Positions 24,001 through 35,303 of a stretch of 64,000 nt of DNA are shown here, one piece after another. The translations under genes and the position numbers were made by a program. The notes beneath the pieces were generated by a model. It was not told the DNA's origin. It worked only from the letters and a program-made list of their open reading frames with translations, and ran no database searches. This DNA comes from Benincasa hispida (Eukaryota > Streptophyta > Magnoliopsida > Cucurbitales > Cucurbitaceae). How positions within the stretch are numbered: the stretch's first letter is position 1; the number at the start of each line of letters is the position of its first letter. Location: NCBI RefSeq assembly GCF_009727055.1, contig NC_052357.1, positions 4,247,200-4,311,199 of the forward strand. Direction: 5' to 3'.

Positions 24001-27000
24001 TTGAAAAAGTTCAACACGGTAGTTCAAACGATACTAGATTTCTAAAAAGCGCCTAATAGGCAATATCCCCAAAAAGATTAAATTTAATACAATACTAACA
24101 GATGCATGTAAGGTAGTTAGATGATATGATATTAAATCTACCTTCACTCATAAGCTTAAGCGTTTGGATCAATTGGTGATTTAAACATGGCATGGCATCG
24201 GAGCAGGTGGTCCAGGAGGTCCTATGTTCAAACTCCTACAATGTTATTTGTTCCCCAATTAATATTGATTTTCACTTGTTGGATCTTCTATATATTTCAA
24301 GCCTACAAGTGAGGGGGGTGGTAGATGATATAATATTAAATTTACTTTGACCCATAAACTTAACCTTGGCAACAATAGTCTTTAATACTTCAACAGTAAA
24401 GAGAGTAAAGACTAGAATTTCTGTGTTTGTCTGATTTTTTGTTGTCTGATCACACTCGAAATGATGTATCTACTTATCGTATTCCTTCCTTGGGAAACTT
24501 TCAAACTGTCCGTCAGCCCGCTTTTAAACTGTGGAATTGGTGTTTAAACCATTTCTCAACCCTAGGTAGAAAATCCGATAATACATTCTTCTTACCATTC
24601 AGATAATATGTGTACAGAGTCCCAAGAATACTGGAAAGTTAGAAGAGAAACATTGAAAAGGACAGAAACTACACAACTCTTATTAGAAAAAAACTACACA
24701 TAATTCATGCAATAGGAAATAATCTCAGCCGATTAGTTCTGTTACAGAAAGCATGAGCTGCTTAAGATTTCTGAGCTTTCCTATTAGATTTTATCATCAC
24801 GTAGCAACATCTGGAAATTCAGAAGATGTATCTTGCTGTCTATGTTTGTTTACTGTAGGGTTACAATGGAAGTCAATTATGGGATACTGCATTTGCCGTT
24901 CAAGCTATCATGTCAACTAAGCTTTCTGAAGAATATGGGACAACTTTAAGAAAGGCGCACAAGTATATACAAGACTCCCAGGTTCTTATTAGAAGAATTT
25001 CTTATCAACTCCACGCTCTCTTTGTTTGTGTATAGGTGTTCAGTTTTCTACTTTACAGGTCCAAGAAGATTGTCCTGGGGATTTACAAAGTTGGTATCGT
25101 CATATTTCAAAAGGTGCATGGCCATTTTCAACTGCCGATCATGGATGGCCTATCTCTGACTGCACCGCTGAAGGTTTGAAGGTATTGGCTTGTTTTTATA
25201 TATTAATTTTTAACATAGTTTAGATAGGATAATACTTCTTCCCTGAAGGTGGGAGTTTTGTTTTTGTTTTCCTTCCTTTTTTCCTTCTCCCATCACAGAC
25301 TTTCTATTCCTTCTCCCATCACAGACTTTTGGAGATAGAAGCTAAATATGCACTTTATCTTGCCTCCGACTCTGATCCTAATTTTTTAAATTTATTTTTT
25401 ATATTATTTGATAGCTTAAGATTAATCCATATGTTGGTAATACTTGTAGACCTTACACAAGGCAATTGTCAATTATTTGAATAGTATAAGTTGTGAATTA
25501 CTTCAATCAAAATGATCTTATATTTTGTTTCCCCAAAAAACTATGAATTTATATATTTTTTTGGTTTTATATAAAAACATATTAGAATGTAGAATATGTA
25601 AAGGAGAATGACAGTCCCCACTAAAACATAGAATGGGGAAGAATACTCATTTTTCATGAGGTGGTTTCTCATACCCACCTTGACTCATCTGTAAAGGAGA
25701 ATGACAGTCCCCACTAGAATGGGGCAAAAGAATTTCTGGCATTGCCTCACCTTTTAGCATCCTGAACAAATATCATACTTGCTTGGCCATTGTTTGTTTT
25801 CAAAATAATAATATTTGTTTATTTTTGTAGGCTGTTCTTTTATTATCAAAACTTCCTTCAGAAATAGTAGGGAAGTCGATTGATGAAGAACGGTTATACG
25901 ATGCTGTAAATGTCATCCTGTCCTTACAGGTAACTATGGTTAATATGTTTTTTCTTTTGAAATTATTATTATTAGGAATAACCAAGCTTTCATCGAGGAA
26001 AAAAATGAAAGAATTCTAGGTATGCAAGAAAGAAAGCCCGCAAGAATTGGAGGCTACCTAAAAGAAAAGCCTCCAATCAAATAAGACAAAACTAAGTGAA
26101 TAATTAAAAAAAATTAAAAGATTTTTTTTTTAAACCGAAATGCACAAAGAAACATGGTACCTAGCAAGGGACTAAAAGTAAAAAAGATTAAGCTCCTTCC
26201 CTCTAAAAATTATATGCCCTTACAAACTAAGCACACAACCCTACTTGCCTGTTGCCACAAAGATTTTCCTCTCTCTCTCTCTCACATACACACACACACT
26301 TTCATTGAAGAAAAAAATGAAAGAATATATCCTATAGAATAATTACAAAAAAACTTCGAAATTGAAGCCCACTGGGAAACGTGAAAGCACACAAGGGACC
26401 ATAACTCTGGAGGTTCCCTTTCAATAACCCTGGAAACCCTGCTGTTCCTCTCTCCCTGCAAAGCCCATAAAATCGTACACACATTGTCGAGCCAAAGAAA
26501 TCGGCCTTTCTCCCCAAACGGCGGATTGAGGAGGAACTCCTTGATCATAGTCTTGGAATCTCAGCTGGTAGTTCTGCAACTGTGAGTGTGCCTTGATGTA
26601 AGTTGGTTCTGAATTTGGAATGATTTTGACTTTCAGCGAGGTTTACCTCCCCCAAAGTTCCACTCCAAGCTGTTGAACCTAATTGTCTATTTCTTAGCAT
26701 TGTGTGTTAGTATTTCTTGACATTGACCATATGTTTAATATTTTTTCGCACTGACCATTTGTTATGAGTTATGACTGGTGAATCGTTGTTGTCTAATTGG
26801 TGGTCAGATGGGATTTACATTGAAAGATGTTTCTGTTGTTGATTGAAAACTCATGTTTAACGCAAGCTGAGTCACCACCAACCTGGTTTTTTTAAAAAAA
26901 AAAATATTTCTAGGAAACAACCCTTCGTTGAAATAATGAAAGAGACTAATGCTCAAAATACAATAGTAAAAACAAATAAAACTTGTCAAATACTCATGAA

Positions 27001-30000
27001 CCTAAACAAAAACCAATCTAAAAATTAATCTGGTGGAAAAAAACAATCCAAGTAAGATAAATATCTTGAATGGAAAAGTTTCCAAATAATTTGGAGAGTG
27101 AGCACCAAGAAGAAGCTTTAACATGAGCAATTTCATTACGTGTGGACCAAGGTAGAAACCTGTCTTGAAAAATATGTTGATTCCTTTCATACCAAATTTC
27201 CGATAAGATGGCTTTGACTGCATACTAATGCTCCAATGCCAATTACAGAAAACAACTAACTAAACAAACAAATAGAATGAATTGTCCCCTGTGCCTAATT
27301 CAACTTCTTGTATGGATGCGTTTCCCTTCCAAAATAATAATAATAATGAAATAAATAAATAAATAAATAAATAATTGTGTGATAGATGGACTCCAAGTCT
27401 TGTCCTTCATTGTCTCCCTTGAATTGTGAAGTACTGATTCAAGTAAACAAGGTTTATGGCTTTATGTTTTTTTTTTTTTGGTTATAATTCTATAATTAGG
27501 ATTTTTCATTCTTGTAAATATTTTGTGATATTTTCCTTTTGTGATATTTTCCTTTTCTATGTCTTGTACACTTGTATATATTCATATCTTTGGTGAATGA
27601 ATGAATAAAGCATTTTGATTCTTTTTCAAACCTAAGAGTTTTACATGGTATCAGAGCTCTCTAAATAAACTTAGGGTTTTTGTGAACCTTAGGGTTTGAG
27701 AATTTAGAACCCATTTGTGTTACGTTTAGGGTTTTGTGGAGAGGTGAGTTTACAGTTTTGCTCACAGTCGCCGTCTTCGGTTTGTTCGCCGTTGTTAGCC
27801 ACCGCCGGAAAAAAAAAGTTGTTTTTTTCGACACTGCCCAGTCCAAAGAGAAGCCCAGCCGCCGATCTACAAAAAATTAGTCGGTTGCCATCTGACCAGC
27901 ACGTGAGGCTCACGCGCCGATCGTCCTTCTCTGCCGTCCATCCACGTGCCGGCGCGTGTAGGCACGTGCGCCGTCCTTTTTTGCTCGTTTTCTGTGGGTT
28001 TTCTTTAGTGTGGTTGACTCTTCTTGATGGTGTGCTTGTTTGGGATATATAGATATTCTCACTGCTTGTCAAGACCTCTCTTCGGTAAATTAGGGTTTGA
28101 TTCTCTGCTGTCCGGTGTCTATTGTTTTTGAGATAATGGCTGATCAGAAACTAGTAGTCATGTCTGAGATTGTTCCTATGGTGTCAAAAGTAATTGAACA
28201 CAAGTTGAATGGATCCAACTATTTTTCATGGAGATCAAATGTCCGCCACTTTATTAGGAGCATGGAGATGGATGATCACATCACAGAAGAGCCACCGATT
28301 GATGCTAATAAGAAGATTTGGTGGCGGGACGATTCAAGGATGCTTCTAGAAATCAAGAATTCTATTGACCGGGAAATTGTTGAACTAGTAAATCACTGCG
28401 AGTCAGTCAAGGAACTATTGGAATATCTGGATTTTCTTTATTCAGGGAAAGAGAATATTAATAGAGTGTTTACTGTTTGTAAGACTCTATATCAACCTGA
28501 TCAAGGAGAAAAATCTCTTACAAGCTACTTCATGGAGGTTATGCACGGAATTCAATGCCTTGATGCCAATCAGTACGGATCCAAAAGTTCTAATGGCTCA
28601 ACGTGAAAAGTTGTTTATCATGAGCTTTTTAGTAGGCCTTGCACCTAAATATGAGATGGCCAAAGATCAAGTGTTGTCAAGCTCAAATATCTCCTCGTTG
28701 GAAGAAGCTTACACTCGAATACTTCGTACTGAAAAGACACAAGCAGTTACATCATCTGATTCTAGCAGTGCTTTGATTGGGTGCACAAATGATTACAAAG
28801 GTAATAAGGGGATGAATCAAATAGCTTCAAAGGTCATCCAAATAACCAAAGATCAAATCCAGGAGGTATTGTTGGCTATTATTGTCATAAACCTGGCCAT
28901 ACGAAACGTGAATGCAGAAAATTGCTGAATAAGGGTCAGAAGATGCCATCACCCTCTGCTCATGTCGCCTCTACTCCTGATAATCTTGACAAGTCAATTA
29001 CGATTTCTGCAGAGGAATTTGCTAAATTTCAGCAGTATCAAGAGTCATTGAGGGCATCATCTTCTACTCCCATTACGGCCATCGCAGAGACAGGTAACAT
29101 TTCTAAATGCCTTCTTTCCTCCACGTCAAAATGGGTCATTGACTCTGGCGCTACAGACCATATGACAGGTAACCCCAGTTTATTCTCTAACCTTTGTACA
29201 TCTACCTCTTCACCTAATGTCACTATAGCTGATGGAACCTCCACTCCTGTTTTAGGATCAGGAACCGTCCATCTTACTGAATCAATTTCTTTATCATCAG
29301 TTTTAAATTTACCACATTTCTCGTTTAATTTGATTTCGGTTAGTAAACTCACTCGTGATCTTCATTGTTGTGTCTCTTTTTTTCCTGGTTATTGCTTATT
29401 TCAGGATCTTATGACGAAATAGACTATTGGTAAAGGGCGTGAAATTGGAGGTCTTTACATCTTTGAATCACAAACACCTACGGCCATCACATGCTCAAGT
29501 GTGTCGTCTCCCTTTGAAGAGCATTGTCGTTTGGGTCATCCGTCTATCTTTGTGTTGAAGAGTCTTCGTCCACAACTTCAACATCTGTCTTCTTTAGATT
29601 GTGAGTCATGTCAATTTGCTAAATTTCATCGTTTGAGTTTGTATCCTCGAGTCAATAAATGAGCTAGTGCTCCTTTTGAATTAGTCCATTCTGATGTTTG
29701 GGTGGGGTTCTTGTCCTATTGAGTCCAAAGGAGGGTTTCGGTATTTTGTTACATTTGTCGATGACTATTCTCGTGTTAAGTGGTTATATTTAATGAAAAG
29801 TCGTTATGAGTTACTTTCTCATTTTCATAACTTTCATGCTGAGATCCAAACTCAGTTTAGTGGTGCTTTAAAATCCTACGGAGTTATAATGCTAAGGAAT
29901 ATTTCTCTCATACACTCAAGTCTTATTTAGATGCCCATGGCATTCTTCATCAATCTTCTTGTGTCGATACTCCATCCCAAAATGGAGTTGCAGAACGAAA

Positions 30001-33000
30001 GAATTGTCATCTCCTTGAGACAGCCAGAGCCTTGATGTTTCAGATGCATGTTCCAAAATCCTTTTGGGCTGACGCTGTTTTCACAGCTTGTTTCTTAATA
30101 AATCGCATGCCTTCTTCCATTCTCAAGGGTGAGATACCTTTTCGTACTTATGCCCTAAGCAAAATTTGTTTCCCATTCCACCCAAAATATTTGGTTGTAC
30201 TTGTTTTGTTCGGGATGTTCGGCCTCAACATACCAAGCTGGATCCAAAGTCCTTAAAATGTGTTTTCCTTGGTTATTTCCATGTCCAAAAGGGGTATCGG
30301 TGTTATTGTCCTAGTCTAAATAAATATTTCGTCTCTCCTGATATCGTTTTTTGAACATACCCCATTTTTTTTCATCACCATCATTCTCTCTGAATAAGAG
30401 TCAGGGGGAGCATAAGGAAGTAGAGGATGATTTCCTTGTCCACACAGTTACTTCTCCCTCCGATCCTCTTCCTGATTCATCTCTCTACCTGTGGCTACCT
30501 CTTCTCTTCCACCCATCGTTAAGGTCTATACTCGACAACAACCTCCTTCAGTTCCATGCCCTGTACCAGAGTCTTCTTCGTCAATGGATCCAGAAACGAG
30601 TGACGATCTCCTTATTGCTCTTCGTAAAGGTAAACGTACATGTGTTCATCCCATTTCCTTTTTTGTTTCATATAACCATTTGTCGCCTTCCACATGTTCA
30701 TTCATTGCATCCTTAGAGTCTGTATCCATCCCTAAAACTGTTCATGAAGCTTTATCTCATCCTGGTTGGTGTGCCGCAATGGTGGAGGAGATGACTGCCT
30801 TAGATGATAATTGTACTTGGGATTTAGTTTCTCTTCTTGCAGGAAAGAAGGCTATCGGTTGCAAATGGGTGTTTGCAGTTAAAGTCAATCTTGATGGTTC
30901 TGTTGCTCGGTTAAAAGCGCACCTCGTAGCGAAAGGCTACGCATAAACTTATGGCGTTGACTATGCTGATACTTTTTCTCCTGTAGCAAAAATGGCATCT
31001 GTAAGGTTGTTTATTTCATTAGCTTCAATCAATCATTGGCCTTTACATCAGCTTGATATTAAAAATGCATTTCTTCATGGTGATCTTCAAGAAGAGGTGT
31101 ATATGGAGCAACCACCAGGGTTTGTTGCTCAGGGGGAGAATGGAACGGTGTGTATCCTTCGTAAATCCTTGTATGGATTAAAGCAGAGCCCACGAGCTTG
31201 GTTTGGTAAATTTAGTCAGGTGATTGAAAGCTTTGGAATGCAGAAGAGTAGGTCAGATCATTCAGTCTTTTTTAAGAGATCTGAGGGTGGTGTCATCTTG
31301 TTAGTTGTATATGTGAATGATATTGTGATTACTGGTGATGATGCTTCAGGTATCCAGTCTCTAAAGACCTTTCTTCATAGTCAATTCCATACAAAAGATT
31401 TGGGCATGTAGAAATACTTCTTAGGAATTGAGGTAATAAGAAGCAAGAAAGGAATTCTATTATCACAGAGAAAATATGTGCTTGACTTGTTGACTGAAAC
31501 AGGAAAGCTAGGGGCTAAGCCATGTAGTACCCCAATGATGCCCAACTTACAGCTCACAAAAGATAGAGAATGGCTAAAAGATCCTGAAAGATATAGGAGG
31601 TTAGTGGGAAAACTTAATTACCTTACATTGACTCGACCCGACATTGCCTATTCAGTAAGTATTGTGAGTCAGTACATGTCATGTCCTACAGTTGATCATT
31701 GGGCTGCATTGGAACAGATTCTTTGTTATTTAAAGGCTGCTCCCGGACGTGGTTTATTATATAAGGATTATGGTCATACTAATATTGAATGTTTCTCAGA
31801 CGCTGATTGGGCAGGATTTAAAGAAGACAAAAGATCAATTTCAGGGTATTGTGTTTTTGTTGGTGGTAATTTGATTTCTTGGAAGAGTAAGAAGTAAAAT
31901 ATGTGGTGTCATGTTCAAGTGCAGAATCAGAATATAAAGCAACGGCACAATCTGTGTGAATTGATTTGGATATATGAACTTCTTGTTGAGTTTGGATTTG
32001 AAATCACCACACCGACAAAGTTGTGGTGTGATAATCAATCAAGTAGCACTTCATATTGCGTCTAATCCAGTATTTCATGAAAGGACTAAACATATTGAAG
32101 TTGATTGCCATTTTGTACGTGAGAAAATTCAACAAAGGTTGGTATCTACAGAATATGTGAAGACTGGAGAACAATTAGGAGATAGCTTCACGAAAGCATT
32201 GGATGGAAGACGTATAAATTATCTATGTAACAAGTTGGGCATGATTAACATATATGCTCCAACTTGAGGGGGAGTGTTATAATTCTATAATTAGGATTTT
32301 CCATTCTTGTAAATATTTTGTGATATTTTCCTTTTCTATGCCTTGTACACTTGTATATATTCATATCTTTGGAGCATTCTGATTCTTTCTCAAACCTAAG
32401 AGTTTTACAAGTACTACACAAGTGTCTATTGAAAGTAGATGCTGAGGCATGATATATATCTTTTTCTCGATCCTTTTAATCTAAAGATGCACTATTTAGG
32501 CTTCTTTCAATCTGAACACGCTCTAGATTTTTATTCTTTAAATCCAAGTTCATTAGCGTTAGTCTTTAATCCAAATTTATTAGCTTGCAGAATACTGATG
32601 GTGGCTTTGCCACTTATGAACTCACCAGATCATACCGGTGGCTGGAGGTAAATACAATTGATTGTTATGGACATTATTTTCTCGCCCTCTTATTGTAGCT
32701 TGGGTTATTTATTATTTACGTTTGATTTTCAGCTGATGAACCCTGCTGAAACTTTCGGTGATATTGTCATTGACTACCCGTAAGATTTTAAAATGGCTCA
32801 TGTCCATTGATTTAGCCTTCCTTTGTATATATCTTGAAATTGATGTTGGACCAATTGAATATATAGATATGTCGAGTGTACGTCAGCAGCAATTCAAGCA
32901 CTTGCAGCGTTCAAGAAATTATATCCGGGTCATAGAAGCAATGAAATTGGCAATTCTATTGCTAAAGCTGCAGACTTCATTGAAAGCATACAAGCAACTG

Positions 33001-33456
33001 ATGGATCTTGGTTCGTTTCAATTTCATTGTTATGTTTTTAAAGTTTAACTTGATACATTTGGTCCCATTATTCTACCTTTCATTTGCTCTATGAAAGTAG
33101 GAATTTCATCTTAAAAGAAGTATTTAGTCTCCTTGAATGGCCTTTCTACTAGAATAGTACTGTTTAGTGCTATACTATACTGGAGCGGTCTATGCTAATA
33201 TTTTATGCATGAATATTGTCGAATTACTTACATGATAGGTATGGATCGTGGGGAGTCTGCTTCACCTATGGTGGTTGGTTTGGCATAAGGGGTCTGATTG
33301 CTGCTGGAAGGAGATACGAAAGCTGTTCTAGTCTTCGTAAAGCTTGTGATTTCCTAATGTCTAAGGAGCTTGCTGCCGGTGGCTGGGGAGAAAGTTATCT
33401 TTCCTGCCAGGATAAGGTTGTATGAAATTCCTCTCGCTCAGGAATGTAATTATGCT

Positions 33457-33497
<41 letters not shown>

Positions 33498-35303
33498 ATG
33501 CAAGCATATTATGGAATTACAGATTCAACCCGTGAACGAGGAGCAAATATGGATCTCGTTTTTTCCTCTCGCTTCTCGCTCCTTCCTCTCGCTTTTTTTT
33601 CTTTTTTTTCTTTTTAAAAAATTCTTATCAAATTTGCTTCATGCTCCCCTTCGGATTCTTCCTCTTGCTCCTTGGTCTTGCTCTCGCTTTGATTTACGTT
33701 CCAGCTTCCATCTTTAACTGAAGAAGAAGAAGATCAAGAGTGAGAAGGATTTTTTTTCCCCAAAAATGTTGCAGTCAGGAGGAAGAAGCAAAGAGAAGGA
33801 AGAGAGAATCGGGGTGATTTTGGTAATTTTGTTAAGGATGATGTAAGCAAGAGGCCAAAAAATGTTTGTTTTCAAAATTTAGGTCAAATTTTATTTGGGC
33901 TGTCCATACCATTTTCTCTGCTTTTATGTCATAAGTCATAACCAAAGTTTCTGAGTGAATGACCTTTGGAAATTTGGGCTACTTTTCATGTTATGAGTTA
34001 TTGTAACCCACCAATTTTGCTGGATTACAAGACCGCAAATTTTCCTCTATCGTGCAAGCAAAAAGGTTCGTATTTGTAGGATCTGACTATCCTGTGACTG
34101 CCTGATGATGACTTGTATTATGATTTATTGATATATCGTTTCTACGATTGACCACAAGTATTATTCAAGTATTATGTATTCCTGTTTCACGAAATCTTAT
34201 TATCATTTGAATAGGTGTACACAAATATCAAAGATGATAGGCCACATCTTGTCAATACTGGTTGGGCTATGTTATCCCTCATCGATGCTGGGCAGGTATT
34301 AAATATTGGTTTATAAGAGCTAAAACTATCATACATTTATCAAATTAATTGATTCTCCATGTTAGGTATAATTTGTTGTACTTCCTAAGATGTTCTTAAA
34401 GCTTTTGATATGTTGATGTTAACGATTACAAATTTTCTCATGTGGTTAGGCTGAAAGAGATCCAACACCATTACACCGTGCAGCAAGGATACTAATTAAT
34501 TCTCAGATGGAGGATGGAGATTTTCCTCAAGAGGTAACTGGACTTTACTCTTTAAATTTTATTACTTTAAACTGACCAATGTAACCATAATTGGTTGGAA
34601 GTTGATTATGGAATTTGTTTTGTGCCTTGACGTTGATGGGATATAACTTAATTTTAGGAAAAATATTGATTTATATCCCTCAACTTTATGGTTGTATCAA
34701 TTTACATTCTAAACTAATAATTATACCAATCTACACTGAACTTTTGTAAGTGTATCAATCTACACCCTCTAGAGAAAAGTCCCATATAAAACTTAGAATT
34801 GTATCAACTAAACTCCAAACTTTCATAAATGAATCAATTTGGACTCTTATTCAGAATTTTATTGAGAATAATCATACATTTACTTATTCATTTTATAAAA
34901 TCGATATTGAAGAAGCTACCCGCACTTGAGAATCTAAATCTAAATTAATTGGTTTATAAAATTTAGAAGTTTAATTGACTGAAATTATAAGTTTTGTACA
35001 ATTCAGTTCAACGAAATATGGAGGAGGGTAGGATTTAATACGATACCATTATTAGTTTAGAGTTTTGATTAATATAACTCCAAAAGTTTAGAGTACAGAT
35101 TAATATTTGCTGTTAATTTTATAAAAGAATTCTCTACATTTACTGCCGCATTTCTTTATGTTAATTTGTAGATTTTGTTTTTTGTACAGGATATCATGGG
35201 AGTTTTTAACAAGAACTGCATGATTAGTTATTCCGCTTACCGTAACATTTTCCCTATATGGGCCCTTGGGGAATATCGCTGCCGGGTACTGCAAGCCTCT
35301 TAA
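18035..35303 (+). CDS. Cycloartenol synthase (oxidosqualene cyclase), 18 exons, 766 aa
   Basis: The enzyme cyclises 2,3-oxidosqualene to cycloartenol, the entry to plant sterols, at the ER membrane. Exons: 18035-18259, 18511-18696, 18951-19040, 19499-19693, 19772-19856, 20500-20666, 21555-21743, 21971-22084, 24859-24981, 25059-25181, 25831-25929, 32591-32647, 32733-32779, 32867-33010, 33239-33416, 34215-34295, 34450-34533, 35190-35303. They sum to 2301 bp in one frame ending TAA, the usual family length. Visible motifs are MWCHCR (263-268), catalytic DCTAE (492-496) and QW-type repeats such as QNTDGGF and QATDGSW. Y419, H486 and I490 align with Arabidopsis CAS1 Y410, H477 and I481. Y127 (GDYGG) is the cycloartenol-type residue; cucurbitadienol synthases have Leu there. 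The ATG begins the family-typical MWQLKIG. Intron 3 uses a GC donor, and introns 8, 11 and 17 carry mobile elements. I saw no disabling change. A variant product cannot be excluded. Confidence 0.95.
19035..19046 (+). promoter_or_regulatory. Non-canonical GC 5' splice site of CAS intron 3
   Basis: Exon 3 ends CATCAG at 19040 and the intron starts GCAAGA. The protein needs NHQ joined to NRDGGWG from exon 4, which begins at 19499 after caatgcag, and no GT nearby keeps that reading. Apart from the C, CAG|GCAAGA matches the strong consensus seen at GC-AG introns. The other 16 introns start with GT. Confidence 0.85.
22085..24858. other. CAS intron 8 (2774 bp) with repeat insertions
   Basis: No coding content is supported. 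It holds a purine-rich tract (22290-22340), a block at about 22375-22620 (accgtttacgtggaaaccct) that reads like mobile-element sequence I cannot name, and a TRIM-like element at 24117-24365. The short open frames at 23565-23843 on both strands show no domain. Confidence 0.5.
24117..24365 (+). mobile_element. TRIM-like miniature LTR element in CAS intron 8
   Basis: The left repeat (about 24117-24187) starts ttagatgatatgatattaaa and is followed by a primer-site-like tggcatcggagcagg (24193-24207, compare the tRNA-Met-complementary TGGTATCAGAGC). Then come about 110 bases without coding content, a purine tract gtgaggggggtgg (24309-24321), and a second, truncated repeat starting tagatgatataatattaaat. 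The order LTR, PBS, PPT, LTR in about 250 bp fits a terminal-repeat retrotransposon in miniature. The right repeat stops near cataaacttaac. Confidence 0.6.
25988..27230. repeat. Three related dispersed-repeat segments in intron 11
   Basis: Segments starting at 25988 (tttcatcgaggaaaaaaatg), 26300 (tttcattgaagaaaaaaatg) and about 26918 (cccttcgttgaaataatgaaa) each open with a 'ttcat/ttgaa ... atgaaaga' hairpin and continue with A-rich sequence. They look like copies, in this orientation, of a plant non-LTR or SINE-like 3' end. I could not define their downstream ends or a target duplication. Confidence 0.4.
27349..27374. repeat. AAAT microsatellite
   Basis: Six units of aaat/ataa lie in intron 11, preceded by a short AAT run (27331-27348). 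Confidence 0.85.
27479..27645 (+). repeat. 5' LTR of the intronic Copia element
   Basis: It carries a tandem 16-base duplication (tgtgatattttccttt twice, about 27522-27553) absent from the 3' LTR, and an extra atgaatgaataaag segment. It is preceded by a 14-T run that may hide the target duplication. Confidence 0.85.
27646..27660 (+). promoter_or_regulatory. Primer-binding site of the intronic Copia element
   Basis: tggtatcagagctct directly follows the 5' LTR and matches the 3' end complement of plant initiator tRNA-Met, the usual Copia primer. Confidence 0.9.
28136..28990 (+). pseudogene. Copia Gag of the intronic element (broken)
   Basis: The ATG at 28136 opens a UBN2/Copia-type Gag: [19 protein letters not shown] near residue 22, then [14 protein letters not shown]. 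The frame shifts near 28560-28600 to one reading [20 protein letters not shown], and again before the zinc knuckle at about 28864-28925. The knuckle reads [14 protein letters not shown]: the first Cys of CX2CX4HX4C is Gly (GGC for an expected TGC), so zinc binding would be lost. The GC-rich 5' leader (27700-28060) has open frames on both strands that I do not count as genes. Confidence 0.85.
28922..32267 (+). pseudogene. Copia pol of the intronic element: protease, integrase, RT, RNase H (broken)
   Basis: Protease has [13 protein letters not shown] at about 29130-29165. The integrase zinc region at about 29520-29630 ([19 protein letters not shown]) leads into the core ([18 protein letters not shown], about 29720-29780; [15 protein letters not shown], about 29980-30030). 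Reverse transcriptase runs from about 30740 to 31410 ([31 protein letters not shown]). The catalytic box reads YVND, not YVDD, at about 31310-31321. RNase H has [18 protein letters not shown] at about 31800-31855. Stops include TAG at about 29420, TGA at about 29660, TAA at about 30944 and TAG at about 31409, with frameshifts between. It is clearly inactive. Confidence 0.9.
32264..32274 (+). promoter_or_regulatory. Polypurine tract of the intronic Copia element
   Basis: tgagggggag lies immediately before the 3' LTR, the expected position for plus-strand priming. Confidence 0.8.
32275..32409 (+). repeat. 3' LTR of the intronic Copia element
   Basis: 135 bp from tgttataattctataatta to gagttttaca. 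It lacks the two insertions present in the 5' copy. The CAS exon 12 acceptor lies 181 bases downstream. Confidence 0.88.
33458..33493. repeat. Poly-T run of 36 bases in CAS intron 15
   Basis: An uninterrupted T36 run lies 41 bases after the exon 15 donor. A CT-rich segment follows (33545-33720). The run length may be an assembly estimate. Confidence 0.9.
34657..35111. repeat. Foldback MITE-like element, family A, in CAS intron 17
   Basis: The left end (aaatattgatttatatccct, then caacttt) is an imperfect reverse complement of the right end (aaagtttagagtacagatta, then atatttg). The interior words tgtatcaatctacaccct and tattagtttagagttttgat are of the same kind as in 10712-11092. It fills most of the 656-base intron, leaving both splice sites intact. 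Confidence 0.6.

Larger units (their letters stand above)
27479..32409 (+). mobile_element. Ty1/copia LTR retrotransposon inside CAS intron 11, decayed
   Basis: Short LTRs flank an internal region with primer site, gag, pol and purine tract in Copia order, on the same strand as the host gene. The LTRs are 27479-27645 and 32275-32409. They start near tg(g)ttataattctataatta and end gttttaca. They differ by about four substitutions, a 16-base duplication in the 5' copy and a second indel of about 15 bases near 27594. No clean target-site duplication is seen: a T run lies on the left and agtac on the right. All genes carry stops or shifts, so the copy cannot move on its own. Confidence 0.92.
25930..32590. 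other. CAS intron 11 (6661 bp), enlarged by a Copia insertion
   Basis: The donor GTAACT and the acceptor ttagcttgcag are intact. Of its length, 4931 bp is the Copia element at 27479-32409. The rest contains three related short repeats (25988, 26300, 26897), CT and CA runs (26271-26300) and an AAAT microsatellite (27349-27374). The flanking exons join in frame (VILSLQ to NTDGGF). Confidence 0.85.

Noticed and set aside
27704..28072. Overlapping open frames on both strands, 111 and 122 codons
   Set aside because: They lie in the GC-rich leader of the Copia element between its primer site and gag start and show no domain.
27471..32414. Target-site duplication for the intronic Copia element
   Set aside because: The left flank is a T run and the right flank is agtac. 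The word agtact occurs on both sides but not at the borders.
18035..35303. Cucurbitadienol synthase (bitterness pathway) as the identity of the cyclase
   Set aside because: Residue 127 is Tyr in GDYGG, the cycloartenol type, while cucurbitadienol synthases have Leu at this place. The N-terminus [11 protein letters not shown] and the rest also read as CAS-like.
18035..35303. CAS gene as a pseudogene because of insertions and the short separate reading frames
   Set aside because: The 18 exons join in one frame to 766 codons with valid splice sites. All large insertions fall within introns.
18035..35303. A triterpene biosynthetic gene cluster
   Set aside because: No cytochrome P450, acyltransferase, glycosyltransferase or second cyclase is visible in 64 kb; the neighbours are mobile elements.
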